Position numbers and translations under genes: made by a program. From Conidiobolus incongruus B7586 (lineage: Eukaryota > Entomophthoromycota > Entomophthoromycetes > Entomophthorales > Conidiobolaceae), in contig JNEM01007052.1 in assembly GCA_000697335.1 (NCBI GenBank), positions 1 through 26,860 on the forward strand: DNA of 26,860 nucleotides, written 5' to 3'. This document shows, in pieces, positions 1-11,379 of the stretch. Position 1 is the stretch's first letter. Each line of letters opens with the position of its first letter. The notes below the pieces were generated by a model, which was given only the letters and a program-made list of their open reading frames with translations, was not told the origin of the DNA and searched no databases.

Positions 1-3000
1 TAAAATTTATCAAAAATATAATTAAAAATTATGAATATTAAAAAAGAATTTTAATTTTTTATTATTTTTCCATTTTTGTAAATTAAATCTTAAAAAATTT
101 ATAAAAATTTGAATTTTTAAAAAATATCATAATAATTTAAAATTAAAAGAAATATTAAATATTTAGTTATTTCTATAAATTCAACATATTATTATTCAAT
201 TTTTTAATGAATTCTATTAATACAATTAAACTGGGGTCAAATAAAAATATTTTAATTATAATTTAATATTATTTCCAACTTAATAAAATTAAAAATTTTG
301 AATATGAATAAATAATTATTGGTATAATAAGTGAGTATTGAATGGTTTTTTAATAAATACTAGTTCTATTTTAGGACATTTGGAGATCTTAAGTCAAAAA
401 TTTTAAATAATCAATTTGAAGAATATTTTGATATTTTAAAAAAAATTCTTTCATTTATTATGATCATATACCATGTTCTTTCTAAAAATATAATTATTAT
501 ATCAAGGGAATATGATGCACCAAATATTTTTTTTTAATTTTTCCTATTTTATTATTAGGATTTATAATTCCGAAATTTCTCAAATGATATTTCCAATTAT
601 TTTAAACAAATATATAAATTAAATATATTACCTAATATTTATATAATTTTTATGCGGTAATTAATGTAATATTATTTGATTTAATTGATTTGTAACTAAT
701 TAATTTAAATAAGAAAATTTAAAACAATATCACAGAAAGTTATTTAATAGCAGTGATAATAAAATCTATTACAATATTTAATATATTGAAATCTAAGCAT
801 AATATTGAATAATGCAAAAATGAAAGCTTTAAAGAATATAATTTTTGATCGCTGTATTAATTTTTAAGATAATAAACATGTCGTCGAATTCAAGATAGTT
901 AATAAACAATTTTCACCACGTTCAATAATATTTCAACCTAAATTCTTTAATTAATTATTAAAATAGTAATATAAATTAACAAAATAATATTGTGTATAAT
1001 TAATTTAGAAAAAAATTAATCAAAATTAATTTGTACAAATATGATTCAGAATTTTTGAATTATTAAAACATTTACATCTTTATTAGTTTTAATTGATATT
1101 AGTTATAAACCAGTAGCGTGACATATAACATAATGAAAATACAATCAACTGCAATATTTATCAAAGTCAACAATATTAATGTATATTACTTAAAAACGAT
1201 AATATTATATAATCAAAATACTATATACTAATTACTAAGATATATATTTCGTCATTTGTAATTTCCAAGCTTCAATTTTTTTGTATATAGGTGAAATAAA
1301 TTAAAATCAAATTTATATAATAATTTGTTTCTTAATTTTTAGAATATGATCATATAATAAAATAGTTTTAAAAAGCTCAATTTGGTTGAGTATTGATATA
1401 CATAAATTTTTGATTGATATGATTTGAATACTGTTACTTATTTTTGAATATTTGAACTAATTCTACTACGCCTTTAAAACTATTAAATACTCGTTATATA
1501 TGTCAACAAAATATTAAAATTTTTATTCACCCACTATAAATTTGAATCATTCTATTTCAATTTAATCAATCATACCATTAAAAAATCAACTATTAACTCA
1601 ACAATTTAATTTATCAATAATATAAGGATGTTAAACCCTAAATACAATGATATCATCACTAATCGAACAATATGATAATAATTGGATGAATGGCTATGGG
1701 TGATAATTAAATATGAATGAAATGAGAATTATTTGAGAATACTTCGTCATTATTTCAACCTTTAAACATAATAAAATTTCATTGTATTATAAACGATAAT
1801 TTATATAATATTTTTAAATGAAAGTTATGATATAATTAATTCTATATTTGGTTTACTTTCGGAATATTTATATAAATTGGTAGATTTTGTTTTGTTTCTA
1901 GATTTATTATTAATGGGGAATTGAAATTAATGAAGATACCACTATAGTTTAATTTTGAAAAGTACATTTTATTAGTTTGTCCCCTCAAGTATTACTTACA
2001 CTGCCGTATGTACCTCTATATAAATCAATAAGGACTCCATCAAGATCTAAAATAAGCGATATTAATCAAAATTTAAAGTTTTACATCCAAGCAAGATTAA
2101 TACAAGCAATCCCAGGTTGGCTAGATATTCGGATGATGCAAAGAATTTCTAGATAATTGCCAATTGGATAATTTTCAAGTAAAAATCTGATTAAATTTCC
2201 AGTTAAATACTGGTTAAAATTATGTAAATTGGCACAAAATTTAGCTTAAAATTGGTTTTCATATTGCATTAGTACTGTTGTACAATAACCTTAATTTATT
2301 ATATTAAAAATTTAATTGTCGAAAGGTTATCAGTTGATAATAATTATAGTTTTAGAATTGGAATGTTATGTAAATTAAATTGAAATCAAAGAAACCAATT
2401 TTAAGAAAAATACAAGTCAAACAATACATCACCAGAGTGTGGTCACAGATGCGTGGCCAAATAGACACTATAAGAATATTCTAAATCAATGTATAGCTAA
2501 TCTAAATATATTCAATGATAAATTAAAATGCAACTAATAAACTTCAAGGTATCGTAAACTATACTATATATAAGATGGTCATTTTTAAGTTGATTAAGAA
2601 AACAGATTTTTTGAAAAGATTGGGAATTAAATGGATCTAAGTTATGAATGTTAGGATTAAGGATATAGAAAAAAAATAATATTTAATATAGTTAATTAAT
2701 TTCAAATTTAACCTATTAGATTATATTGTATACAAATCAAACAAAAAAATTAATTTATTAAATTCCGATAGATAAATTGAATTTTTTTTCAAAAATATGT
2801 GTGTTATGATAGATCTACAGATAATACAGATTTACAAAGTGATTAAAATCTATTTCATATTAACCTAAAGAATAATGAATAATTTTCAATTGAATATATT
2901 TACAAAGACTATCAAACTAACATGAATTCATATTAATTTCCCTTTAACTTAAGGAATTATCTTAATAATCAAAGATCTAAGATTATTATTAATTTCCTAA

Positions 3001-4168
3001 ATTATAAATTATATTAAAAATCTTTGTTTATATTTGAATATCGGTAAATTTAAGAAAATCTACCACAATTTTTAGAGTAGAATTCTTATCTAATAAAGTG
3101 AATAGCCTTTCGATAATATTTATATAAATTATCACAACAGCTATCATCATATTAGATAATATTTGATGAAATTTTGAAAATTATGAAATTTTACTTGGTT
3201 TAGTAAATTTGATAAATTTTTTGGTTTGTTTACAAGTTTATTGTTTAGAAGTTAAACATTTGCAGAAATTGAAACTGATTGAAATAATTACTAGCGAAAT
3301 TGGTGACATTGGATCGGAAGTGTATTTAGGTGAATTAATTTCTTTTTAGCTTTGTATGAAATACTTAATACTTGATTATAAGAAGAATAAAATGATTGAT
3401 AACAGTATATTAAATTATTAATAGCTTGTAAAATAAAGATGCAAAGTGAAAAAATACAAAAAGATCCTAATTTGGATTTCATATATTTACAGCCCCATAA
3501 CAACTCCCAAACTTTTATAAAACTAGAATTTTACCATACAAATCATCATCAAAATATTTTGATTTTCGCCGCATAATCGATACTACTAGATTTTTTTTAA
3601 TTCAAAACAATATTGTTTTACTTTGGATAAATATTTTCGGAGTAAATTATTTACATAAATTCAATATAACCCTGAAATATTTTTTAAACGTGGTTTACCT
3701 CTTTTAATTCTTATTATATATTATCATAAGTGATGATTAATATTACTAAAGTTTAAAAAACATTTCTTAACTTAATATTATCTTATAATTAATATATATA
3801 TACTTAAAAATAATCCTTTAACTATATCATGCATATTAATAATAAAACCATTGAATAATAACTCAAATATCAACAATTATACGTTCTAGAAAATTTCCTA
3901 AAGGCCCCCGCTTTAATATTTATTCAAATTTCAACTCAAATTAACTGAATTGAGTAAAGGGTACAATTTATGATGTTTTGATGGGTGGATACCTGAGTAA
4001 TAGTCATCAGAAATTTTTTAACATGTTAGGGAATTTGTTGCAATATTCATCACCATCCTTGAAATATTTTTGTAATTTAATTGCATAGTGTAAATAAACT
4101 GGAATAATTTCTTTAGTTTTTCACTTGGATTGAATTTTAAAGAATTCAACTCGGTTCTTGGATAAAGC
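1..4168. other. AT-rich gene-free region
   Basis: About 4.2 kb of very AT-rich sequence with frequent stops in all frames. The longest open frame, a 70-codon minus-strand frame at 3291-3503, has low-complexity AT-driven composition and no recognisable domain or splice continuation. I found no tRNA B box, no coding-like codon pattern and no long tandem repeat. It reads as intergenic or isochore-like DNA; a fast-evolving small gene or an AT-rich noncoding RNA cannot be excluded by eye. Confidence 0.7.
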
Positions 4169-4275
4169 TTTTACCACGTTTTTTGTTATTATTTTAGTTT
4201 TAAATTAATATTAAGCGTCTTTTTAATTAATACCATTAAAATATTATTAAAAAATCTTAGATTCACGTGGTAAAA
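4169..4275. repeat. Imperfect inverted repeat / potential hairpin
   Basis: TTTTACCACGT at 4169-4179 is the exact reverse complement of ACGTGGTAAAA at 4265-4275. Inside this pair a T-rich stretch after the left arm (about 4179-4196) and an A-rich stretch at about 4238-4256 are again largely complementary, with the right arm carrying about 10 extra bases. The whole unit is about 107 bp and could fold into one long AT-rich hairpin with a GC-containing base. It could be a small palindromic MITE, a structured RNA or chance. I see no clear target-site duplication. Confidence 0.5.
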
Positions 4276-5122
4276 TTTTTAACAGAGCTTTTATAATATA
4301 AGAATATCAACAAAAATCAATATAATCAATATTCATACATCATGTTATTTTCCTATCAATTGAGATATTTATATTATTTTTTTTTTATAATTTAATATTA
4401 AATACAAAATAGTTAAAAATTAACATTCTTAAAATTTAGTTAAAAGATAAAATCGATAATCCATTATTATCAATATATCCTTAATTTAAGTATTATTAGC
4501 GATCAGATTAATATTAAAAAAAATATTATTTAGTGACATAAGACCTCAAAGGGAAATAATATTAGAATTATCACATATTTAATAAAAATTGAATTCTATT
4601 TAATTTTGAAGTATGACAGAATGGAATGTACTGGTTATGAGCACAAGGTTGAATTTGCCATAATTAGATTCTGGGTAGATTCATATCTTTGTAACGGGTA
4701 TGGGAGATTTGAGTTTAACTTGGATGATTTTATAAAGATGAATTAGTAGATGGTTTAGTACTATTAATTTTAAATGAATAGGGGTACTAGGAGCTCGTCA
4801 TGGACTAGAATACTGGGATGTTACTAGTTTAATGATATGAAGGGTCGTGGTATGATTTAGTGCGAGTGGATAGCATAAGATTGTACTATGATTTTATGCT
4901 GTTGTGTACATTAGCCAATTGATGCGGTGTAAATTAGTAATTGGAATGGGTGTAATGAAATCAGAGTAATGGCCGTAATAGATTAATGAAAATAATTAGT
5001 ATGATGTTAAAGGGATCGGATTCAGGATATCATAAATCCTATCTATGAATCATTTTTTGTTTAGCAATGAAATACAGATTCCTAGTATGAACTAAGAATA
5101 CGTCTGTATCCATTAGCCCAAA
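4276..5122. other. Gene-free region upstream of the ABC transporter, partly G-skewed
   Basis: No open reading frame with coding character. From about 4610 to 5040 the plus strand carries clearly more G than C and is less AT-rich than the DNA further left. Stops occur in all frames, so it is not a simple coding exon. It lies immediately upstream of the promoter-like region of the ABCC gene and may be distal promoter, a noncoding transcript or decayed sequence. Confidence 0.45.
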
Positions 5123-5304
5123 CCAATATCAATCAACTAGATTGGATAAATGGGCCAATCACACGCAGTCTCAAAATCAATACCCCTTATTGAACGATTG
5201 TTTGGCAAAACCCCTCAAAACTTTTAATTTGCAATTAAACAACTGGAATCCTATAAATTAAGCTAGTTGTCCGCACTGTGAAATTATCTTCCTTAATTAC
5301 CAAT
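5123..5304 (+). promoter_or_regulatory. Cluster of CCAAT boxes upstream of ABCC gene
   Basis: CCAAT occurs at 5123-5127, 5155-5159 and 5300-5304, and its inverse ATTGG at 5141-5145. All lie 140-330 bp upstream of the ATG at 5448. CCAAT is the binding core of the NF-Y/HAP complex, which is conserved in fungi and animals. Four copies, three within 40 bp, suggest a real promoter element, but binding is inferred from the motif alone. Confidence 0.45.
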
Positions 5305-5370
5305 TTGATTAATCGAGAGTTAGGGTGATCTTTACTAATTATTATTCGGCAAATTTTAATTAATTCATTT

Positions 5371-5409
5371 CTTTAACTCTTTCTTTTCACTTCTCCTGAT
5401 CATATAAAA
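5371..5409 (+). promoter_or_regulatory. Core promoter: pyrimidine tract and TATA box of ABCC gene
   Basis: A TATAAAA motif at 5403-5409 lies 39-45 bp before the ATG at 5448 and directly follows a C/T-rich stretch at about 5371-5398. CT-rich blocks next to the transcription start are common in strongly expressed fungal genes. TATA-like strings are frequent in such AT-rich DNA, so this rests mainly on position and on the adjacent CT block. The close spacing implies a short 5' leader. Confidence 0.4.
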
Positions 5410-5447
5410 TACACATTAATATTTATTTAATTTAATATTTTAAAATA

Positions 5448-8400
5448 ATGAAGCCCTATAAACTGTCAGGTGCTTTTTTCATATCCGACTGGATCTATTT
5501 CTGGGTGTTCCGTCTCGTGTACCAGATCCGAAATACTGATCTCAAGAATATCAACCTCAAACTTGCCAACTCCGAAACTGCTAAAATCAACGGAGACGCC
5601 CTTGAAGAAGTATGGAAGCAAGAGTTAGCCAACAAGAATCGTCCCCCCAGCATTCTTAGAGCCCTCTTCAAGATCTACGGTGTAACTTACTCCTTAGTAG
5701 GTCTTTGGAAGTTACTTTGGGCTGTATTCACCTGGTTAGGCGCTTACTACTTCTTAATGAAGAGTTTAGATTTCTTATCCGACCCCACCAGACCTGCATC
5801 CGCCGGTCATTTATGGGCAATCGCTCTTCTCCTATCTTCATTATTCAGTTCCGTATCCATTCATCAACTTTATGGTCAATGTGCTCGTATCAGTATCCAG
5901 ATCAAATCCTCTTTAACTGTTTTAGTATATCGTAAATCACTCATGTTATTCCGCATTAAAGGTGGTGCTGGTGAAGTCATCAATATTCTCACTACTGATG
6001 TTTCAAGAGTTACTGATGCTGTTACCAACTTCCACTACCTCTGGTCCGCTTTTGTTGAAGCTACACTGATCATTGTATTATCATTCGTGTTAATTGGATA
6101 CTCTGCTTTTATTGCATTGGGTATCGTGCTTCTATTATTACCACTTCAAATGTATTTGGGCAGTTTAACATCCAAATTACAGGTTGATAATACCGAAGTA
6201 ACCACCCATCGTGTCCACTTAATGAGTGAAATCCTAACAGCCATCAAATTGATCAAATTCTACGCTTGGGAACAACCTTTCTCCAAGAAGATCAATGAAA
6301 TTCGTAAGAGAGAAGTCGAATTGGTCAAGAAGACCATGAAACTTAAGGCAATTAATTTTGCTGTCGTATTCGCCGTTCCTGTCGTTGTTGCCTTGTTATG
6401 TCTCGCTTGCTACCGCTACACCGGAAACCCATTGACTTCTAGTATTTCATTCACTGTGCTTTCAGTTTTCAACACTCTCCGTTATCCATTCTTGATGTTG
6501 CCCCTCTCTGTCAAGAGTTACGCCGGGTCCAAATTGGCTTTCGTGCGTTTAAATGATTTTTTCACTAGATTAGAAGTTGAAGGATTGAAGCCCTTGAACA
6601 AGGACGATGATCCTGACAATGCCATTGTGATTGAAAACTCCAGTTTCTCCTGGGAAGAATCCGATGACTATCCTTCATTCTTGAATGATTTATCTTTAAC
6701 TGTCAAGAAGGGTGAACTCGTTGCTGTCGTTGGCGATGTCGGTTCCGGTAAATCCACCCTTCTTGCTGCCCTTCTCGGTCAAATGCGTCAAACAAAAGGA
6801 TCTCCCACCAAAGTCTATGGTCAAATCTCTTATGTGCCTCAAGAAGCTTGGATTTTGAACATGTTACTCAAAGATAACATTGTGTTCGGAAAGGAATTCG
6901 ATCAAAAGCTCTATGATAAAACTATTTATGTTTCTGCTTTAACTAGAGATTTGGAACTTTTGGTTGCTGGTGATCAAACTGAAATTGCTGAACGTGGTTC
7001 CAATCTTTCCGGTGGCCAAAGACAACGTGTTTCCTTAGCTCGTGCTGTTTACAATGATGGTGATATTATTCTTTTGGATGATCCCCTCAGTGCTGTTGAT
7101 CAGAATGTCGGTCGTCACATTTTTGAAAAGTGTATCAAGGAACACTTCCATGATAAGACTGTTATCTTCGTTACCCATCAATTGCAATATCTTCCTCAGT
7201 GTGACCGTGTTATTGTGATGAAAGATGGTGTTATCTCCAAGATGGGCACTTTCGACCACTTGATGGCCACTGATTCCGAATTTGCTACTTTAATCACTTC
7301 TCATGTCGCTTCCGGTGAAGAAGGTGACGAAATTGAAATCGAACACCCTCCTGCCAATTCTACTGAAAAGTCTCAACCTGCTGCCGCTGTCATGAATCAA
7401 TTGACTGTCCAAGATCGTGCTCAACTCACTGTCCGCTCCGATGTCCGCGATATTAACGAATTGACTGTTTCTTCCCTCATTGAACGTAATCAACTCTCTG
7501 TTATTAGCAATGGTGGTAGATCACATGACGTTGCATCCACCATTCAACGTAACGAAGGAGCCATCCACTCCATGGTTGATGAAGCCTTGGTAAAGATTGC
7601 CGAAGAAAAGGCTGCTCCTGCTAAGGTTGAAGAAAAGGCCGCGGATTCCGACGGGCCTAAGAGCGGTGCTTTGGTTGAAGAAGATCGTTCTGCCACCAAG
7701 ATGGGTTTCAGAGATGTTGTCCTTTACATGACTGCTGGTTCTGGTATTCTCTTCTCTGCTTTCATTGGTATCTATTTCTTCTTTGTTCACTGCATTCGTA
7801 TCGCTTCCGATTTCTGGTTGAGATTATGGATTCCTAACACAATCAAGACCACTGATGCTGTCTATTTGGGTGTTTATGCTATTTTTGTTGTTTGCTTTAC
7901 ACTTGGTGTCCTTACTCGTGGTCTCCTCTTCGCTTATGAAGGTGCTAAGAAGGCTCACGTCCTCCACGATGATATGTTCCGCTCCGTTATGCGCGCTCCT
8001 ATGGGTTTCTTCGACACTACTCCCATTGGTCGTATCTTGTCCGCTTTTTCTAAGCATCAATTCTGTGTTGATGATACTATGCCCGATGCTCTTATGCAAT
8101 CTCTTCAATATGCTCCTCTTGCCCTTGGTGCTCTTGTTTTGATTTCAGCTGTCGTCATATGGTACAATTTTGTCTACATTGTTGGCTGGTTGATTCTCTC
8201 TGCTATCTTCGTATGGTACTCTAGCCCTGCTGAAACCAAATTGAAGCAACTTGATGCTATCACAAGACCTCCAATTTATGCTCACTTGACTGCTACCCTT
8301 GAAGGTCTTTTCAGTATCCGTGCCTACCACTGCCAAAAGCGATTTGACTCTTTGAACTTGAACTTGTTAGATGTCAATCACCAAAATCTCTATGCTTTGC

Positions 8401-9569
8401 AAACTACCAAGACCTGGGTTGCATTCTATCTCGACGTTGTATCATCATTCATTGTGTATGGTACTGCATTATTCATTGTCATCACAAGACCTGTAGGTAA
8501 TAGTCGTGCTGCCATTGTTGAAGCTAATGCCTTCTCTGCCAACGCTGGTCTCGCCCTCTCTAACGCCTTACAGATGCTTGTGTTCCTTCAGTGGACTATT
8601 AGAATGATTGGTGACGTTCAAGCTCAAATGAGTTCCGTTGGTCAGCTGGTGTACTACGGTAATGAAATCCCTGAGGAAGCTCCCGAAGAAATCCCTGAAA
8701 CTCGTCCCCCTGCCTCTTGGCCACCTCATGGTGTCATTGAATTCAAGAATATTGTCCTCAGATACCACAAACTCGGCGTTAATGTTCTCAAGAATGTCTC
8801 TTTCACCATCAATCCCAAGGAAAAGATTGGTATTGTCGGTCGTACTGGTTCAGGTAAATCCACCCTTTTGATTTCTCTTCTTCGTATTGTCGAAGCTGCT
8901 GAAGGTCAAATTTTGATTGATGGTGTTGATATCTCCAAGATTGGTCTCAGAGATCTCAGAACCAAGGTTGCCATCATTCCTCAAGAACCTGTTCTCTTCG
9001 TCGGTACCATCCGTTCCAATCTCGATCCTTTCAACAATTGTACCGATGAACAGATCTGGAAGGCTTTGAATTCTGTGCATCTTGGTGAGAAGATCAAGTC
9101 CATGCCCTCCCAATTGGATTCCGAAGTCATTGAAAACGGCAAGAACTTCTCTCTTGGTCAAAGACAATTGTTCTGTATTGCTCGTGCCATTTTGTCCAAC
9201 ACTAAGATTCTCGTCCTTGACGAAGCTACTGCTGCTATTGATATGGCCACCGATTTGTTGATCCAAAACGCCATCAAGGAGAACTTCTCCGAAATGACCG
9301 TTTTGACTATTGCCCACAGATTGAACACCATTATTGAAAGTGACAAAGTACTTGTCATGGACGGTGGTAAGGTTATGGAATTCGACGAACCCATCCGCCT
9401 CTTAGACAAACCTGACGGTGTGTTCGCCTCATTGGTTGCTCAAACGGGAGAAGCTACCAGTGCCAAATTGAGAGAAATTGCCCAAGAAGCTTCCAACGCT
9501 CGCAAGGCCGCCGGTAAAGCAGTCGATGGCAATCCTCTCAACCAAGTGTTCCAAAATCCCAACGAATAA
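5448..9569 (+). CDS. ABC transporter, subfamily C (MRP type), full length
   Basis: Intronless gene for a 1373-residue full transporter of the multidrug-resistance-associated protein family. Such proteins export organic anions, glutathione conjugates or cyclic nucleotides across the plasma or vacuolar membrane using ATP. Layout: short N-terminus without a TMD0 (ABCC4-like architecture), first membrane domain about residues 75-370 with the MRP hallmark KFYAWE at 270-275, NBD1 with Walker A GDVGSGKST at 429-437, signature LSGGQ at 520-524 and Walker B ending D544-D545. The linker (about 620-745) carries QLTV-type repeats. A second membrane domain spans about 755-1075, and NBD2 has Walker A GRTGSGKS at 1131-1138, signature FSLGQ at 1234-1238 and Walker B D1258-E1259. 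Asp in place of the catalytic Glu in NBD1 is normal for ABCC proteins and makes site 1 degenerate. Start: the first ATG of the frame, just after a TATA/CT region. G+C and C-ending codons are far more frequent than in neighbouring genes, suggesting strong expression or foreign origin. The substrate cannot be told from sequence. Confidence 0.95.
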   Translation: MKPYKLSGAFFISDWIYFWVFRLVYQIRNTDLKNINLKLANSETAKINGDALEEVWKQELANKNRPPSILRALFKIYGVTYSLVGLWKLLWAVFTWLGAYYFLMKSLDFLSDPTRPASAGHLWAIALLLSSLFSSVSIHQLYGQCARISIQIKSSLTVLVYRKSLMLFRIKGGAGEVINILTTDVSRVTDAVTNFHYLWSAFVEATLIIVLSFVLIGYSAFIALGIVLLLLPLQMYLGSLTSKLQVDNTEVTTHRVHLMSEILTAIKLIKFYAWEQPFSKKINEIRKREVELVKKTMKLKAINFAVVFAVPVVVALLCLACYRYTGNPLTSSISFTVLSVFNTLRYPFLMLPLSVKSYAGSKLAFVRLNDFFTRLEVEGLKPLNKDDDPDNAIVIENSSFSWEESDDYPSFLNDLSLTVKKGELVAVVGDVGSGKSTLLAALLGQMRQTKGSPTKVYGQISYVPQEAWILNMLLKDNIVFGKEFDQKLYDKTIYVSALTRDLELLVAGDQTEIAERGSNLSGGQRQRVSLARAVYNDGDIILLDDPLSAVDQNVGRHIFEKCIKEHFHDKTVIFVTHQLQYLPQCDRVIVMKDGVISKMGTFDHLMATDSEFATLITSHVASGEEGDEIEIEHPPANSTEKSQPAAAVMNQLTVQDRAQLTVRSDVRDINELTVSSLIERNQLSVISNGGRSHDVASTIQRNEGAIHSMVDEALVKIAEEKAAPAKVEEKAADSDGPKSGALVEEDRSATKMGFRDVVLYMTAGSGILFSAFIGIYFFFVHCIRIASDFWLRLWIPNTIKTTDAVYLGVYAIFVVCFTLGVLTRGLLFAYEGAKKAHVLHDDMFRSVMRAPMGFFDTTPIGRILSAFSKHQFCVDDTMPDALMQSLQYAPLALGALVLISAVVIWYNFVYIVGWLILSAIFVWYSSPAETKLKQLDAITRPPIYAHLTATLEGLFSIRAYHCQKRFDSLNLNLLDVNHQNLYALQTTKTWVAFYLDVVSSFIVYGTALFIVITRPVGNSRAAIVEANAFSANAGLALSNALQMLVFLQWTIRMIGDVQAQMSSVGQLVYYGNEIPEEAPEEIPETRPPASWPPHGVIEFKNIVLRYHKLGVNVLKNVSFTINPKEKIGIVGRTGSGKSTLLISLLRIVEAAEGQILIDGVDISKIGLRDLRTKVAIIPQEPVLFVGTIRSNLDPFNNCTDEQIWKALNSVHLGEKIKSMPSQLDSEVIENGKNFSLGQRQLFCIARAILSNTKILVLDEATAAIDMATDLLIQNAIKENFSEMTVLTIAHRLNTIIESDKVLVMDGGKVMEFDEPIRLLDKPDGVFASLVAQTGEATSAKLREIAQEASNARKAAGKAVDGNPLNQVFQNPNE

Positions 9570-11379
9570 GTCTCAGCATCAATACTAATCCCTTTTTCGG
9601 TCATTTTGTAATATTATAACTATTTAATATTATTATTTTAATTTTAATCTTTCCATATATAATACAGTGTTTTAAAAATTATTAAAATTTTGATTTATTA
9701 ATAATTATTCCAAAGTTTTTTATTAATAAATAATTTTTTAATTATTTAAATTATACCTCGCTTTATAATATTTCACTTACATAGTTAATAGTAATACATA
9801 ATATTCTTCCACTTTTTATTATCATAATTTTGATTGAATAATACTATCAATATTGATAATCTTATAAATATACTATATTCACTACAATAATATTATTACA
9901 GACACAGTGACTTTTCCTTAATTTCAAATAAATACACATCACACAAAATACTAATTTAATGAGGGATTAACAATTTTTTTAGTGAGATTCCACCTTTTGT
10001 AACCTTACAATTCCTGCGTATTATATCCAAGGGAAATTTGGATTTTCACATAGTTGATTCTTTTTTGGATTATTTTTTGATTGATTATCTTTAATGTTTT
10101 TGTAGTGTTCTATCTGTGAATAATTAGTATTTTGATTTTGAAAATTATCTAATATACTTTTTACAATAAGAATTCAATAATATATCTCTCTTATATTATA
10201 GTTATGTTTCAATATAAATTAAATACTAACTTAAATCATTATTCAATATTCAAAAAAACAAATTTGATAAAAAAATTATCCAAATTCAATTGATTTACGC
10301 CAAATTAAATGATAATTAATTTTAGATATGCGAGAATTATTTTAATTGTTTTAATATTATCATGAAATAAAAACATCCAGATTTTCTGGTATATTGTGGT
10401 GGTTTATTAATGATTAATAATAGGTATGAATAATAGGCTATAGTACAATATTTTTTCAATTGACAATGATATCAATTACATGAATCACTAATACTAAATA
10501 CTAATTTAAATAAAAGAATTTTTATTTAAAGTGGAAATCATTATACCTACAATTTTTATAGAATTTGATACATCAAACTCTGCGAATGATATTGATCATA
10601 TTTCAAAAAGTTACAAAAGTTGATATTAGCTCCAAAATCTAATAAATTTCCCTTTATTAATATATATTATCATCATCAATTATAAACAAATTATCAAAAA
10701 TTAAATCCTGCCAATTGGCAATCTATTCATAATTTCCTTGTAATCAAATTTCATCCTGTTTTGAAACTTAAATTGCCATTGCATTTTAAAATATTATAAT
10801 GGCAAAAATAGCAATTAAAAAATTAAAATGATTTTTCATATACTTCATTAGTTAAATCATAACATTCATGATGTATACACATCTATATATCTTTGAAATT
10901 ATATCAAATCTAAGTCAATTCCTTATAATATCACTATCACCCAATTAGTTTGGAATTTGAAATTCTATGCCATCAAATATTGTGTTACAAGTGTTATTGA
11001 AATAATTCCTGAGATTATTAATTTATAAATTTTTATTAGATTAAATTAAGAACTAGGTCAATTGAATAATTAAACCTATTTCCAGCAATTAAGTTTGAGA
11101 GTATTAATTTTAATGAAATGATAAAATTGGATTAAATAATAAGATTGATAGATATGTTGAGAAATACTATTTATAATATAATTGAAAAAAAAACTATTTA
11201 AAATTTGAATTAAATTGATGAATAAATTGTAGAGAATTAAAAAAAAGTAAAAATATAAAAAAATAATTTTTAATTAATTATTATTAAAATTATGTTAAAT
11301 AATAAATTATGAAATATAATTGTTTGGAATAAAGAAAAAAATATTCAATATTATCAAATGTTTTGAAAATTTGATCTAT
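9570..11379. other. AT-rich intergenic region after the ABCC gene
   Basis: No coding frame of note. The first AATAAA on the plus strand after the transporter stop is at 9725-9730, 156 nt downstream, and may serve as its poly(A) signal. The rest is AT-rich with short homopolymer runs; no tRNA, repeat array or domain-bearing frame was seen. Confidence 0.6.

Noticed and set aside
3291-3503. 70-codon minus-strand open frame
   Set aside because: AT-driven residue composition, no recognised domain and no plausible splice partner in gene-free DNA.
7035-9409. Several open frames on the minus strand and other plus frames inside the ABCC gene
   Set aside because: They are shadows of the long coding frame, which carries all ABC motifs in order.
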